NCBI RefSeq assembly: GCF_024498075.1
Contig: NZ_JANHOF010000005.1
Location: 1-64,000 of the forward strand
Reading direction: 5' to 3'
From: Paenibacillus mendelii
Lineage (GTDB): Bacteria > Bacillota > Bacilli > Paenibacillales > Paenibacillaceae
DNA length: 64,000 bases
Positions 1-9,755 of this stretch are shown piece by piece (position 1 is the first letter of the stretch; each line of letters begins with the position of its first letter). The translations under genes and the position numbers were made by a program. The notes under the pieces were generated by a model that worked only from the letters and a program-made list of their open reading frames with translations, did no database searches and was not told the origin of the DNA.

Positions 1-277
1 TCCTGTTGAATACAGGAACCAGCTTGTAGCCTAGGTGTTTTTTCAATGTCTACTGAATGGGGGCTTGACCAGACTTATATGGAGGGTCTTTTTAGCATGG
101 GAAATCATCGAAAAAATGGGTTTGGACTGTTAGTTATATGTCATATCTACGAAAGCATTAACTATTCTTCAACTTCCCTCTATATGATGAATAAAATCGC
201 AAAAGCGACGATTTATTATCGTCTTAATTTTGAATAGAGTATTTATTGTAAGGAACTTTAGAAGGGAGATAGAAGAG

Positions 278-1447
278 ATGGAAAGTATACGGCAATTGAA
301 AAATGATGAGATGCTGGAAAGCCGTAAATTGATCAATTTCGCATTTCAGCATGAAGAAGTGGCGAATATGCCTCTCGTTCAAGCATTGCCGGAACAAGTA
401 TGGGGATACTTCATAAATAACGAATTGACTTCTAATATCGTAATTCTTCCAGTCGAGACATTCGTTCAGGGAATTGCATACAGAACCGGCCTGATCGCCG
501 GTGTGGCTTCCTGGCCGGAATATCGAAAAGGGGGGACCGTCGGCAAATTACTCGTTCAAGGAATGAAGGATTTATACGAGAGGGGGTACACTCTTTCGAC
601 GCTTGGTCCTTTCTCTTATCCTTTCTATCGGAAGTATGGATGGGAGATGATGTACGAATATCGGACATATAGATTAAGAGTGGATTGTGTTCCTGATTGG
701 CAAGGAAGCGGGAACATTAGACGGATTGAACAGGATATTTCTCTGCTCAACCCCGTATACGAGAAGTATGCTTCCCGGTTCAACGGTCCTTTAAAGAGAG
801 ACGAGCTACGCTGGACTTCAACGATCTTCGCGCGGAAGAGAGGTTTAATCGCCTTATATGACAACGCCTTCGGTGAATCGACCGGATACATGATTTACCA
901 GATCAAGAATCGTCTCCTCACCGTTCACGAAATGATTTATTTGGATCGAGACAGCAGAAAAGGACTATGGGAATTCATTAGAAAGCAGGACAGCATGTTT
1001 GACTTCGTCCAATTCACAGCCCCTTCGGATGACAATTTCGCATTCCTGATCGACAATCCGATCGGATTGGAGACGACGATGGTTACCCATCTGATGGCAA
1101 GAATCATTGATGTCGCAGGATTTATAAGGAAGTATCGATTCTCGTCCGGAACAGTGGGGGAAACAATTTCATTAGCCGTGAGCGACCGTTACGCGCCATG
1201 GAATGAAGGTTTTTTTTGGCTGCGAATGGGCAAGGATGGAGCGGTTGAGGTCGAACGTTCCGAAGGCGAGATGAAGAAGGCCGATATCGCATGCAATATC
1301 CAGACCTTATCGACGATGCTGCTGGGTTACCGGTCACCTGCATTTCTTCATCGGGAAGAGCGACTGCAAGGCGATCTGACAATCGTAATGAAGCTGGAAG
1401 AATGGATACCAAGAAGAACGACTTATTACCTTGATTTCGGACATTAA
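278..1447 (+). CDS. Eis-like GNAT family N-acetyltransferase
   Basis: This is a 389-residue protein of the Eis-like class, with two fused GNAT-type folds and a C-terminal sterol-carrier-like domain. Family members transfer acetyl groups from acetyl-CoA to amines, sometimes aminoglycosides. The acetyl-CoA loop is visible as RKGGTVGKLL about 80 residues in, followed by the typical GPFSYPFYRKYGWE segment that ends the first GNAT domain. I chose the ATG at 278 because GAAGGGAGA lies just upstream. An in-frame ATG at 230 would add 16 residues without a good ribosome site. The gene converges on the minus-strand AraC gene and overlaps its end by 4 bases. The substrate cannot be read from the sequence. 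Confidence 0.85.
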   Translation: MESIRQLKNDEMLESRKLINFAFQHEEVANMPLVQALPEQVWGYFINNELTSNIVILPVETFVQGIAYRTGLIAGVASWPEYRKGGTVGKLLVQGMKDLYERGYTLSTLGPFSYPFYRKYGWEMMYEYRTYRLRVDCVPDWQGSGNIRRIEQDISLLNPVYEKYASRFNGPLKRDELRWTSTIFARKRGLIALYDNAFGESTGYMIYQIKNRLLTVHEMIYLDRDSRKGLWEFIRKQDSMFDFVQFTAPSDDNFAFLIDNPIGLETTMVTHLMARIIDVAGFIRKYRFSSGTVGETISLAVSDRYAPWNEGFFWLRMGKDGAVEVERSEGEMKKADIACNIQTLSTMLLGYRSPAFLHREERLQGDLTIVMKLEEWIPRRTTYYLDFGH

Positions 1448-3666
1448 TCCGAATTAGCATTCGTTTGCCTGTACTCGCTCGGGGTCAATCCTGTAAATTT
1501 TTTGAACATGCGATTGAAAGAGTTCATATTCTGATAACCTGCCTTTATAGCGGCTTCGTGAATTTTAATATTCGAATGCCTCAAAAACTCTTTGGTTTTA
1601 TCGATTCTTACCTCATTCAGATAGTCAATGAAATTCTTCCCTGTCTTCTCTTTGAAGTAGGAGGATAGATAACCACCAGAAATATTCATTTTCTCCGCTA
1701 CTGAATCCAATGAAAGCTCTTCGGAATAATGGTTTTCGATATATTCGTAGACGAAGCTTGTGATTAAATCACGAGCTTCCTTCTTCTGTCTAACTATATT
1801 GGCCGAGTGGACCATGAACTGTTCAAGAAACTGGATAAGCTGATCTATATGATGACAGTCGCCCAATCGATCGGACAATTGCACTGTGGAACAGAAAAGT
1901 GCATGTTCCATATTTATCTCAGTAACAGCTCTGATCACCTTCTTGGTCAAATGTTCAGCCATTCGCAGGTAGTCCGCAGCGATTGCGTTTTTCTTCTGCA
2001 TCGCGGAGAACACCTTGCGAATAAAGCGGATGAGCTCCAGGTCGTTGCCGGATTGCAAATAGTTATCAAATTCTTTCTCCAACGTCGAAGTAAGACCAAG
2101 ATCGGACGTTTCTTCTCGATCCTTCCATATAATCTGGGTTACATCCAATAATTGTCGTTGCTGGATGCGCCTGTTCACTTGTTCGTATGAAGATGTGAGT
2201 TCCGATGAGTGCAGATGAACGTCGCTGACCGCAATCGTTACATAGCAGAAGTCTGTATCCAGATTCAATACGTTCTCCAATTGCTCGAGCATTCCCTTGA
2301 GCTCCGTTTCGACATGGCTTGGGAAGATCAGAGAAAGAATCTGGCTGGTTTCGATCTGGAAGGTACAGGCGTCGGTATATTTATCCGAGATTGTGCGACT
2401 GATATATTCTTTCAGGTAATTGGTAGCCCGATCTGTTTCTTCGCCGAATTCATCCTGTAGACGATCTTTAAAGGTAAATTGGAACAGAATAAAAATGAAG
2501 GGTTTTTTGTCTCCCAACAGGTCCTTTATATCATGGAAGTTGCTATTGATTTTTTTTAATTTATTCGAGAACGCATAATTTCGCAAGAGAGAATTACTAT
2601 TGGTTAAATTCGATTGGATGTGCTGGAATTCCTTGATTCGGCTGCGGACGGGATTGTGCGTATTGAAATGCTGCATCGAATAAAGGATTTGTTTAACGGG
2701 ATTATGGATTTGCATACTGAAGAGGATGGAGGCAATGATACTGATCGCAACGGCTATCACAAGCAGCGTAATCAGGGTGTAATTCAAACGGGTGACCTGT
2801 GAAGAAATATTTTTGACGGGAATGATATTCACGTAGATGAGTCCTGTGAAGCTCCCTTTCTTATAGAAATAATAATATTCCCCATGCTGTGCATAATGTT
2901 TATTGCCTTTTACGTCGAGTGCAAGGCTAGGAAACGATTTCTCGTCAGTCATGTTCGAGGTGTATAGAAAGGAGCCTTGGTCATCCAAGATTAGGAAGTT
3001 GTCGTTGATCGAACGATGGTAGGCTTGAATCATTTTGTCCGCATCGGCGAAAGCCGTAATGTAAAAGTCGGGGGAAAACCTGTTCTTAACCATAATGGGA
3101 AACAACCTTCCCATTGAAGAGGAAGCTTCATTAAAAGTGATTTCCGAAAAATCGGCTGCGGGATAAATGCGAAAGGAATAGGTTTGGGCAAATTGGTTTT
3201 TCCAGAAATCAAAGGGATATGCATTAGTATGGTAGAATTTCGAAAACATCGTATCAGCTCTAGTGCTTCCGGTCTTCTCTATTATAAATGAATTCTCTTT
3301 AAAGTAGAGGACGATATTGTCCAGATACAATAACGGGTTCGACACTGTATTCCGTAAATCTTTGCTCACTTGACTGGAAGTATAGTAATCCGTGTTCTTC
3401 GCATTCAATAAAAACTCTATTTGGTCGTTCATATACAATCCTAAGACCAGGTTATTCAGCAGCTCAAAGTGTTTCTCGAAGCCTTCAGTCGTGTTTTTTA
3501 GGTTGGAATTATTATACTGGATGATCTCGTCCTGAATGATGTTGCGAAAAAATGAAAACGAAAAAAAACTAAAGGAAATGAGCAGCCCGATAATGATCAG
3601 GAAGCTGAGTAGCAAGCGGATAAACAAAGAATCCGTCATTAATTTGATTTTCACCATTCTTTGCAT
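1444..3666 (-). CDS. Membrane-anchored AraC-family transcriptional regulator
   Basis: This 740-residue one-component regulator has a transmembrane helix at about 14-40, an extracellular Cache-like sensor region at about 41-295, a second helix at about 296-318, a cytoplasmic linker, and an AraC DNA-binding domain at about 640-735 with two helix-turn-helices. The C-terminal motif NSFNRMFKKFTGLTPSEYR is typical of the family. This architecture is common in Paenibacillus next to LplABC-type sugar importers, where the regulator senses an extracellular sugar or its binding protein. It is divergent from the importer starting at 3867, so it very probably controls that operon. The start is preceded by AGGAG on the minus strand. 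Its 3' end overlaps the acetyltransferase by 4 bases. Confidence 0.9.
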   Translation of the reverse strand: MQRMVKIKLMTDSLFIRLLLSFLIIIGLLISFSFFSFSFFRNIIQDEIIQYNNSNLKNTTEGFEKHFELLNNLVLGLYMNDQIEFLLNAKNTDYYTSSQVSKDLRNTVSNPLLYLDNIVLYFKENSFIIEKTGSTRADTMFSKFYHTNAYPFDFWKNQFAQTYSFRIYPAADFSEITFNEASSSMGRLFPIMVKNRFSPDFYITAFADADKMIQAYHRSINDNFLILDDQGSFLYTSNMTDEKSFPSLALDVKGNKHYAQHGEYYYFYKKGSFTGLIYVNIIPVKNISSQVTRLNYTLITLLVIAVAISIIASILFSMQIHNPVKQILYSMQHFNTHNPVRSRIKEFQHIQSNLTNSNSLLRNYAFSNKLKKINSNFHDIKDLLGDKKPFIFILFQFTFKDRLQDEFGEETDRATNYLKEYISRTISDKYTDACTFQIETSQILSLIFPSHVETELKGMLEQLENVLNLDTDFCYVTIAVSDVHLHSSELTSSYEQVNRRIQQRQLLDVTQIIWKDREETSDLGLTSTLEKEFDNYLQSGNDLELIRFIRKVFSAMQKKNAIAADYLRMAEHLTKKVIRAVTEINMEHALFCSTVQLSDRLGDCHHIDQLIQFLEQFMVHSANIVRQKKEARDLITSFVYEYIENHYSEELSLDSVAEKMNISGGYLSSYFKEKTGKNFIDYLNEVRIDKTKEFLRHSNIKIHEAAIKAGYQNMNSFNRMFKKFTGLTPSEYRQTNANSD

Positions 3667-3782
3667 AAGCCAATTCTCCTTTATTAGTTGATTTCCTGAG
3701 CTAGCGATATGTCATTTTTTCGAATTTCATCACTAATCTCCATCTTTCCTTGAAATGATGAACAAAACCTCAAAGGAGACAA

Positions 3783-3811
3783 TTTATATCCATAATTTTA
3801 TCTAATAATAT
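3783..3811 (+). promoter_or_regulatory. Candidate sigma-A promoter of the importer operon
   Basis: TTTATA and TAATAT are separated by 17 bases in the divergent intergenic region, about 55 bases before the first permease. The -10 box is good and the -35 box is weak, as expected of an activator-dependent promoter next to an AraC-type regulator. This is pattern-based inference only. Confidence 0.35.
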
Positions 3812-3866
3812 AACACTATCCAGCAAATGCAAGTGAAAATGATTCCGCAGGGATAGGAGAGTTCAA

Positions 3867-4775
3867 ATGGCAGAAACATTCGTGAGAAAATTTAATCAAA
3901 GTAAATATTTACTATTACTGTTCATCCCGTGTCTTATTTATTACATTTTATTCAGATACTTTCCGATGTTCGGAGTCATCATTTCTTTCAAGGAATACAA
4001 CATTTTTAAGGGGGTAATTAACAGTCCTTGGGTGGGTTTCAAATATTACGAGATGTTTTTCCAAAGCCATGATTTTTATAAGCTGCTACGCAATACTTTC
4101 CTTCTCGGACTTTATAAACTTTTGTTCGGTTTTCCAGCACCAATTCTATTGGCACTTATGTTGAATGAAGTAAAACAACGGATTTTCAAAAAATTCGTGC
4201 AGTCCATCAGCTATCTTCCACATTTTATATCTAATGTCGTCGTGGTAAGTATGATTCTGATGTTCCTCTCGCCTTCCAGTGGGATTGTCAATCAGTTGAT
4301 TCAAGCTTTCGGCATGGATCCTGTTAATTTTATGTCGCGGCCGGAACTATTCCGTGCCATTTATGTGTTGTCGGAAGTTTGGCAGCATACGGGTTGGGAA
4401 GCCATTTTATACTTGGCGGCTTTATCCTCGATTGACCCGATGTTGTACGAAGCGGCAGAGATGGATGGGGCAAGCCGTTGGAAAAAGACAATTCATATCA
4501 CTCTGCCAGGCATTGTACCTGTCATCATCGTCCTGTTTATCCTGAATATCGGAAGTGTGCTGGATATCAGCTTCGAGAAAGTGTTTCTGCTGTACAACCC
4601 CGCCATTTACGAGACATCGGATATTCTCAGCACCTTCGTCTATCGGACCGGGTTAGGACAAGGGAACTTCAGCTATGCATCAGCCGTCGATGTATTCACT
4701 GGAATCATCGGTCTGATCTTTATATATTCTGCCAATTCCATTAGCCGCAAGGTAGGTGAAACCAGCGTATGGTAA
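3867..4775 (+). CDS. Carbohydrate ABC transporter permease, LplB type
   Basis: This 302-residue inner-membrane permease has about six hydrophobic helices. The N-terminal FRYFPMFGVIISFKEYN is a hallmark of LplB/YtcP-cluster permeases. The EAA loop that contacts the ATPase reads YEAAEMDGASRWKKTI, near residue 193. It is the first gene of a permease-permease-lipoprotein operon and ends 14 bases before the second permease start. No ATPase gene is present, as is usual for this subfamily, which shares an MsmX-like ATPase encoded elsewhere. The start has GGGATAGGAGAG upstream. The substrate is probably an oligosaccharide, perhaps a uronide or pectin-derived sugar, but that is not determinable here. 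Confidence 0.93.
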   Translation: MAETFVRKFNQSKYLLLLFIPCLIYYILFRYFPMFGVIISFKEYNIFKGVINSPWVGFKYYEMFFQSHDFYKLLRNTFLLGLYKLLFGFPAPILLALMLNEVKQRIFKKFVQSISYLPHFISNVVVVSMILMFLSPSSGIVNQLIQAFGMDPVNFMSRPELFRAIYVLSEVWQHTGWEAILYLAALSSIDPMLYEAAEMDGASRWKKTIHITLPGIVPVIIVLFILNIGSVLDISFEKVFLLYNPAIYETSDILSTFVYRTGLGQGNFSYASAVDVFTGIIGLIFIYSANSISRKVGETSVW

Positions 4776-4789
4776 GGGGGGAGAGACTG

Positions 4790-5656
4790 ATGAAGTATCG
4801 ATTGAGCTGGGGTAAGCTATTGATTGTCCTATTTTTGCTTTTTGTTGTTGCAGTGACGCTATATCCGTTTATTTATATGATTTCGGTTTCACTGAGCAAG
4901 GATATCTACGTGCTTAAAGGTCAAATCAGTCTTTGGCCGAAAGGCTTAAACTTCAAGGTGTATCGTCTCGTCCTGGAAGATCCGCGTATTGTAAAGGGAT
5001 ATCTCAATACGGCGATTTATGTGATAGTAGGTACGACAGTTTCGCTTATTGTGACAGCTGCAGGGGCTTATGCTGTATCTAAAAAAGAGATGCTATTCTA
5101 TCGGACTTTCACGCTGCTTATCGTATTCACCATCTTTTTTGGAGGAGGGATGATCCCCACTTTCCTTGTCGTGAAAAGCTTGGGACTTATTGATACGAGG
5201 TGGGCGATGATTTTACCTACTGCGGTAGTTTCGTGGTACTTGATCATTATGCGGACGTTCTTCTCCGCCTTTCCGAAAGAGCTCGAGGAATCAGCAAAGA
5301 TTGACGGTTTGAATGACTTCGGTATCTTCTTCCGGCTGGTTTTGCCGTTATCAAAGGCGGTGCTGGCAACGATTGGTCTATTCTACGCCGTAAGTATCTG
5401 GAATAATTTCTATTCCGCCCTGTTGTACTTGCGTAATTCGGATTTGTTTCCGCTGCAGGTTGTGTTAAGGAATATTGTTTTGGCTGGCCAAGTCAACTCT
5501 GTCAAAGTCACTTCCATCGGCCAAGACTCCTTGATTGTGGAAGAATCTTTGAAATACGCGACAATTATCGTGTCGACCGTTCCCATTCTTTTGATATACC
5601 CGTTCCTGCAGAAGTATTTTTCTCAAGGGGCCATGGTCGGGTCAGTCAAAGGTTAA
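4790..5656 (+). CDS. Carbohydrate ABC transporter permease, YtcP/LplC type
   Basis: This is the second permease of the importer, 288 residues from the chosen ATG, which sits after GGGGGGAGAGACTG. An in-frame ATG at 4769 overlapping the upstream gene is less likely. Six membrane helices are predictable. The EAA loop reads EESAKIDGLNDFGIFF, and the C-terminus ends QKYFSQGAMVGSVKG, a signature of YtcP-type permeases. It pairs with the LplB-type permease to form the membrane channel. The solute-binding lipoprotein follows 55 bases downstream. Confidence 0.93.
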   Translation: MKYRLSWGKLLIVLFLLFVVAVTLYPFIYMISVSLSKDIYVLKGQISLWPKGLNFKVYRLVLEDPRIVKGYLNTAIYVIVGTTVSLIVTAAGAYAVSKKEMLFYRTFTLLIVFTIFFGGGMIPTFLVVKSLGLIDTRWAMILPTAVVSWYLIIMRTFFSAFPKELEESAKIDGLNDFGIFFRLVLPLSKAVLATIGLFYAVSIWNNFYSALLYLRNSDLFPLQVVLRNIVLAGQVNSVKVTSIGQDSLIVEESLKYATIIVSTVPILLIYPFLQKYFSQGAMVGSVKG

Positions 5657-5711
5657 CATAGGAGTTCTAGCATACGATGAGGGGAATAACACAAAAAAAG
5701 GAGATATCAGG

Positions 5712-7286
5712 ATGAAAAAGACGGTATTCGGTTTGGTTTCTCTCTTGTTAGTCATTGTATTGTTCACGGGCTGCTCCAAATCGAACAACGGAGGTTCAGC
5801 TGAGGGAAGCCAGGATGGGAGCGGAATTGCAACGACGACGCCTGCCGGATCAACGACCGGATCAACGATGAAGGAAGAGCATACGATTTCGTTTCTTAAT
5901 TATTCTCTTCCAAGCTGGCCCTATGATAAAGAATGGCTGGTGTGGAAGCTGCTCAAAGAAAAAACAGGAGTAACGCTGGACGTACAAGTCCCGTCAGGTG
6001 AATTGAATGATGCGTTAAATCTTACCGTTGCGTCCGGAAATATGCCTGATATGATGTTGACCCTAGAATCAGAGCTCGCCAAGAAGTTCGGGGATCAGGG
6101 GGCTTTGGTCAATATTCTGGAATACGTGGAGAAAGATCTACCCAACTTTGCGAAGTTTATGGAGAAGTATCCCACGCTCATCCAGAATACTCTAACAGCG
6201 GACGGGAAATTGTACATGTTCCCCAGCGAAGGTCTCGGCGTAACGAATGCCATGATTTATTTGTATCGTAAAGACATCTTTGATAAACATCAGCTGCAAC
6301 AACCGCAAACTTGGGATGAACTGCACGCCGTTCTCAAGAAATTAAAGGAATTGTATCCGGACAGCTACCCTTTAACCTTCCGCAATGGGCTCGACAAGCT
6401 TCTCAATATCGCTCCGTCGTTTGAGACGGGTGACAAATATTATTACGATTTCGATAAAAATGAATGGCGCTATGCTCCTGTCGAGGACAACTATAAGAAA
6501 ATGGTTGAATATTTGCGAACATTCGTGAAAGAGGGCTTAATTCCACCGGATTTCCTATCTATTGACACGAAGCAATGGCAAGATATCATATCCACGAACA
6601 GGGCTTTCATTACGATCGATTATATTGGTAGAATCGACTTCTTCAACAAGTCCATGCGCCAGGAGAACCCGGACTTCAACCTTACATTCATGCCCACTCC
6701 TGCTGGCTGGAAAGGCGGTAAAGCACTGAACGCATTTACACAAATCGATGAATCGGGCATTATGGTTTCTTCCACTTCGAAGCAGATAGATGATGTTATG
6801 AAATTCATCGATTATCTCTATACCGAAGAGGGAAGAGATTTGGTTAGTTGGGGACAAGAGGGAACAACATACAAGGACATCGGCGATGGCAAAAAAGAGT
6901 TTACCGGAGGTTATATGGACCTCACAGATCTGCAGAAAAAGACGGGCCTTGCGACGTATGGGTCGAACCTGTGGTTCAACCCCGATGCCATTATCGCGTT
7001 GGCCTCGCCCGAGCTGAAGGCCGCTTATGAATTGACACCGAAATTTGTAGATAAGCAGCAGCCGAAGCCGGCTTTTACCCCCGAGGAAGTTCTGATACTG
7101 ACGACGACCGGCCAAGAAATCGATAAGTTCCGTCTGGAGAATATCTCCAAATTTGTACTCGGAACGCAAAGCATGGAGGATTGGAACCAATATGTAACCA
7201 ACTTGCAAAAGCTCGGAGTAGATAAGATTCTGAGCATGTACAAGACGGCATATGAAAGAGGATTAGAGTCGGGGTCGGCAGAGTGA
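5712..7286 (+). CDS. Extracellular solute-binding lipoprotein, LplA type
   Basis: This 524-residue lipoprotein is the substrate receptor of the importer encoded just upstream. The signal peptide MKKTVFGLVSLLLVIVLFTGC ends in the lipobox LFTGC, so Cys21 should be lipidated after cleavage. A low-complexity Gly/Ser/Thr linker follows, and then a two-lobed bacterial binding-protein fold. The length of about 520 residues fits the LplA/YtcQ family rather than the shorter MalE family. AAAAAAGGAGATATCAGG supplies the ribosome site. The protein sits on the outer face of the membrane. Its ligand is not known from sequence. Confidence 0.92.
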   Translation: MKKTVFGLVSLLLVIVLFTGCSKSNNGGSAEGSQDGSGIATTTPAGSTTGSTMKEEHTISFLNYSLPSWPYDKEWLVWKLLKEKTGVTLDVQVPSGELNDALNLTVASGNMPDMMLTLESELAKKFGDQGALVNILEYVEKDLPNFAKFMEKYPTLIQNTLTADGKLYMFPSEGLGVTNAMIYLYRKDIFDKHQLQQPQTWDELHAVLKKLKELYPDSYPLTFRNGLDKLLNIAPSFETGDKYYYDFDKNEWRYAPVEDNYKKMVEYLRTFVKEGLIPPDFLSIDTKQWQDIISTNRAFITIDYIGRIDFFNKSMRQENPDFNLTFMPTPAGWKGGKALNAFTQIDESGIMVSSTSKQIDDVMKFIDYLYTEEGRDLVSWGQEGTTYKDIGDGKKEFTGGYMDLTDLQKKTGLATYGSNLWFNPDAIIALASPELKAAYELTPKFVDKQQPKPAFTPEEVLILTTTGQEIDKFRLENISKFVLGTQSMEDWNQYVTNLQKLGVDKILSMYKTAYERGLESGSAE

Positions 7287-7459
7287 TTGATTTAATGAAA
7301 GGACAGACAGGGTGACAAACTGGGGCCGAAATAAACGATTGGTACGATTCCGCCGCAGATTTACCGTCAGCAGGGGCGAAGGCATGAATGAAGCGGATAA
7401 TCTACACGTTCGGACTAACATGGCTCTAAACGATTATGATCTGGAAGGAGTGGGCTCTC

Positions 7460-8743
7460 TTGAACCCGATAGACACGCTAGCCATTAATGGAGGAAAACC
7501 TGCGCGCCAACGGCCGCTCCCTCCGAATTACCCGGGCGCAACGGTAATGGATGAAGCTGAAGGGAAGGCTTCTTCAGCGGTTGTGCGAGCACAATCACCT
7601 TTTCGTTATTACGGGCCGGACGTTCAGCATGCAGTTCGACATTTCGAGAACGAAATGGGACGAGAGTGGTCCATTCCATACGTGCTGGGGGTATCCTCCG
7701 GCACTGCCGCGCTCATTGTCGCTATGAAAGCGCTGGGTATCGGCATCGGAGATAAAGTAATCGTGCCTGCCATTACTTTCTTGGCTACACCCGGAGCCGT
7801 AGTTTGTTGCAATGCCGTTCCCGTGTTTGCCGATGTAGATGACAGTCTGAATCTGGACGCCGCATCTTTGGAAAATGTCTACGATGATGAAGTGAAAGCG
7901 ATCATCGTTGTTCCGATCCTTGGAACTCCCGTGGACATGGATCCGATCATGAGCTTCGCCCGCAAGCATAAGCTGGCGGTTATAGAAGACATCGCTCAAT
8001 CATGCGGCGTAAAGTACAAGGGAAACTATGCAGGTACGATTGGGGACATCGGCGCATTCAGCTTCCAGATGAACAAGTTGATAACCTCGGGAGAGGGCGG
8101 AGCGATCATGACCCATTCACCGGAGTTGTATGAACGAGCCGTTCGTTATCATGATCAAGGCATCATGCGTGAAAAAGAGAGATTCGGATTTCCCGATGTT
8201 GATGAAGCCGAACGCGCCTTTGTCGGCCAGAATTATCGGATGAGCGAGCTTACGGGCGCCATATTGGTTGAACAATGGAAAAAGCGAAGCCAAATGATAA
8301 CCGTAATGCGAGACCGAAAGCAACAAATCGTCGACGAACTGACTCGGGTTCTGCCTTCCATTCGATTTCGCGGTGTTATCGATGCTGCCGGTGATACGGG
8401 TTCCTCACTGGGGCTTTTGTTGCCGGATGCCGCTCATACTCAGAAAGCTAATGACGCGCTGCATGCGGAACAGATTGAAAGCTTCATTCTATATGGAGGA
8501 CAGCCGGTTTATAAGATTCCGCAAATTTGGCGGCAGCGCACGGCGGACAAACATAATTTTCCATTTAATTATCCATATCGGAGAGCCGTTCGATACGAGG
8601 ATGGCATGTGCCCGAAGGCGGAGGATTTAGTTTGCCGTACCCTGTTCATCCCGATCAGCCCGCTATTGACGGAAGAAGACGCTAGTCAAATTGCCAATGG
8701 AGTCGTCAAAGTATACAAAGCTTATCGTATCGGCACGGCATAA
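7460..8743 (+). CDS. DegT/DnrJ/EryC1/StrS-family PLP-dependent aminotransferase
   Basis: This PLP-dependent sugar aminotransferase-like protein is 427 residues from a TTG at 7460, which follows GGAAGGAG by 9 bases. An ATG at 7436 in the same frame has no ribosome site. The family fold is clear: an N-terminal INGGKPAR, the cofactor-phosphate segment GVSSGTAAL, the aspartate in VIEDIAQSCGVKYKG, and the Schiff-base lysine in FSFQMNKLITSGEGG. Family members transfer an amino group from glutamate or glutamine to a keto-sugar or keto-inositol. It lies 173 bases downstream of the LplABC importer on the same strand, suggesting an aminated or keto sugar is handled, but a read-through transcript is not proven. 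Confidence 0.88.
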   Translation: MNPIDTLAINGGKPARQRPLPPNYPGATVMDEAEGKASSAVVRAQSPFRYYGPDVQHAVRHFENEMGREWSIPYVLGVSSGTAALIVAMKALGIGIGDKVIVPAITFLATPGAVVCCNAVPVFADVDDSLNLDAASLENVYDDEVKAIIVVPILGTPVDMDPIMSFARKHKLAVIEDIAQSCGVKYKGNYAGTIGDIGAFSFQMNKLITSGEGGAIMTHSPELYERAVRYHDQGIMREKERFGFPDVDEAERAFVGQNYRMSELTGAILVEQWKKRSQMITVMRDRKQQIVDELTRVLPSIRFRGVIDAAGDTGSSLGLLLPDAAHTQKANDALHAEQIESFILYGGQPVYKIPQIWRQRTADKHNFPFNYPYRRAVRYEDGMCPKAEDLVCRTLFIPISPLLTEEDASQIANGVVKVYKAYRIGTA

Positions 8744-9107
8744 AAGAAGGGGAGGCGTCTTAATGACATAAATACGCTTCAGGCTAGGGAGGTGCGCCGC
8801 GGGGGCGAAGCAAGAGGGGTATTCGTCTCCGTGATCGTGCGCGAAGTCGCTTTTCACGTTATGGGCCCTGGGCACACGGTGATTGGTTCTAGTTTGATCT
8901 GAAGTCGTCGGATATCAAGATGACTAAAGGCTTTTTATCGGGGGAGTGGTTGGGATGGTTATTAATAAAGAAACATGGGGTCACAGAAATCAAACATTCA
9001 TTTTTTTCAGGAGTGATCGCATTGCGGGATTAACGGATCTCCACTCACCCCTCTAACCTCCTGGGACGATGCCTTCTCTAAAATGTAAATAAGGGCTACT
9101 TTAATTT
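8744..9107. other. Intergenic stretch without a recognisable gene
   Basis: This 364-base gap holds no convincing gene. A 33-codon open frame from the ATG at 8955 has no recognisable match and is probably chance or a decayed fragment. No clear terminator hairpin was seen behind the aminotransferase gene. Confidence 0.4.
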
Positions 9108-9479
9108 TTATTTCCGCCAAAAAGTTGAACAGTCTGCCTTATCCAAAATATTAAACTCGATCATGTTCTCAAGTAATGAGAAATCAACCGGACTACCCCA
9201 TTGGATACGTACCAGCTCCTTGGTGTGATCATAGCCAGCCTGTACAATTTCATTAGAAAAATGATTAATTCCTGCCCTTTCAGGGGCAACTGCCAAATGA
9301 TGTTTGGCTACGCTGAAGCCAATAATAAATGTGTCGTGATCGGTAAACATAGGCTGATTCCATGCAATTTTTGGCATTAAATTTGGGAATTTGTTAGTTA
9401 CCCAAGCCAAAACCTCTTCCGTTCGAGCCCGATGTTTCGGGTTATCTATATGGGCCAAAAATTCTGCAAAAATTTCCAT
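9108..9479 (-). CDS. DUF1801 / YdhG-like iron-chaperone-family protein
   Basis: This 123-residue cytoplasmic protein of the DUF1801 (YdhG/YjbR-like) family is related to the B. subtilis frataxin-like protein Fra/YdhG, which has been linked to iron delivery. Family hallmarks are the VTNKFPNLMPKIAWNQPMF segment, FIIGFSVAKHHLAVAPE, and the late KELVRIQWGSPVDFSLL. The ATG has AGGAGG about 10 bases upstream on the minus strand (position about 9490). It appears monocistronic. The name 'iron chaperone' is transferred from family annotation and its function here is not shown. Confidence 0.8.
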   Translation of the reverse strand: MEIFAEFLAHIDNPKHRARTEEVLAWVTNKFPNLMPKIAWNQPMFTDHDTFIIGFSVAKHHLAVAPERAGINHFSNEIVQAGYDHTKELVRIQWGSPVDFSLLENMIEFNILDKADCSTFWRK

Positions 9480-9742
9480 GTTATTTCCTCCTCGATCAAT
9501 TCCTTGTCATGTTGTAGATCCTCACAAACAACAAAAGGAATAACAGTTGTAGACTAAGTATATCAATGAAATCCTCGACTTACCAGAACCACAGATTAAT
9601 CCGATAACTGGATTTTGATTTGGACATTATGGATAAAATGGAGACTCCTACAATACATTCATCGCAGCCAATGAGGTGCGATTTGTAAGTATAGCCGCTG
9701 TCATTATTCCCGCACAGACTTCTGCGTTACCAGACATTCCGA

Positions 9743-9748
9743 TATAAT
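9743..9748 (+). promoter_or_regulatory. Candidate -10 box placing the transcript start at the ATG
   Basis: A perfect TATAAT lies only 7 bases before the ATG of the AraC gene at 9756, and no ribosome site is visible. Transcription from this box would begin at or next to the ATG, giving a leaderless mRNA. The -35 region is poor. Confidence 0.35.
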
Positions 9749-9755
9749 AATATAT

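Noticed and set aside
46-237. 63-codon open frame at the left edge
   Set aside because: No ribosome site and no recognisable sequence; composition is that of non-coding AT-rich DNA.
3833-3850. Catabolite-responsive element upstream of the first importer
   Set aside because: TGAAAATGATTCCG departs from the cre consensus at several conserved positions, including the central CG.
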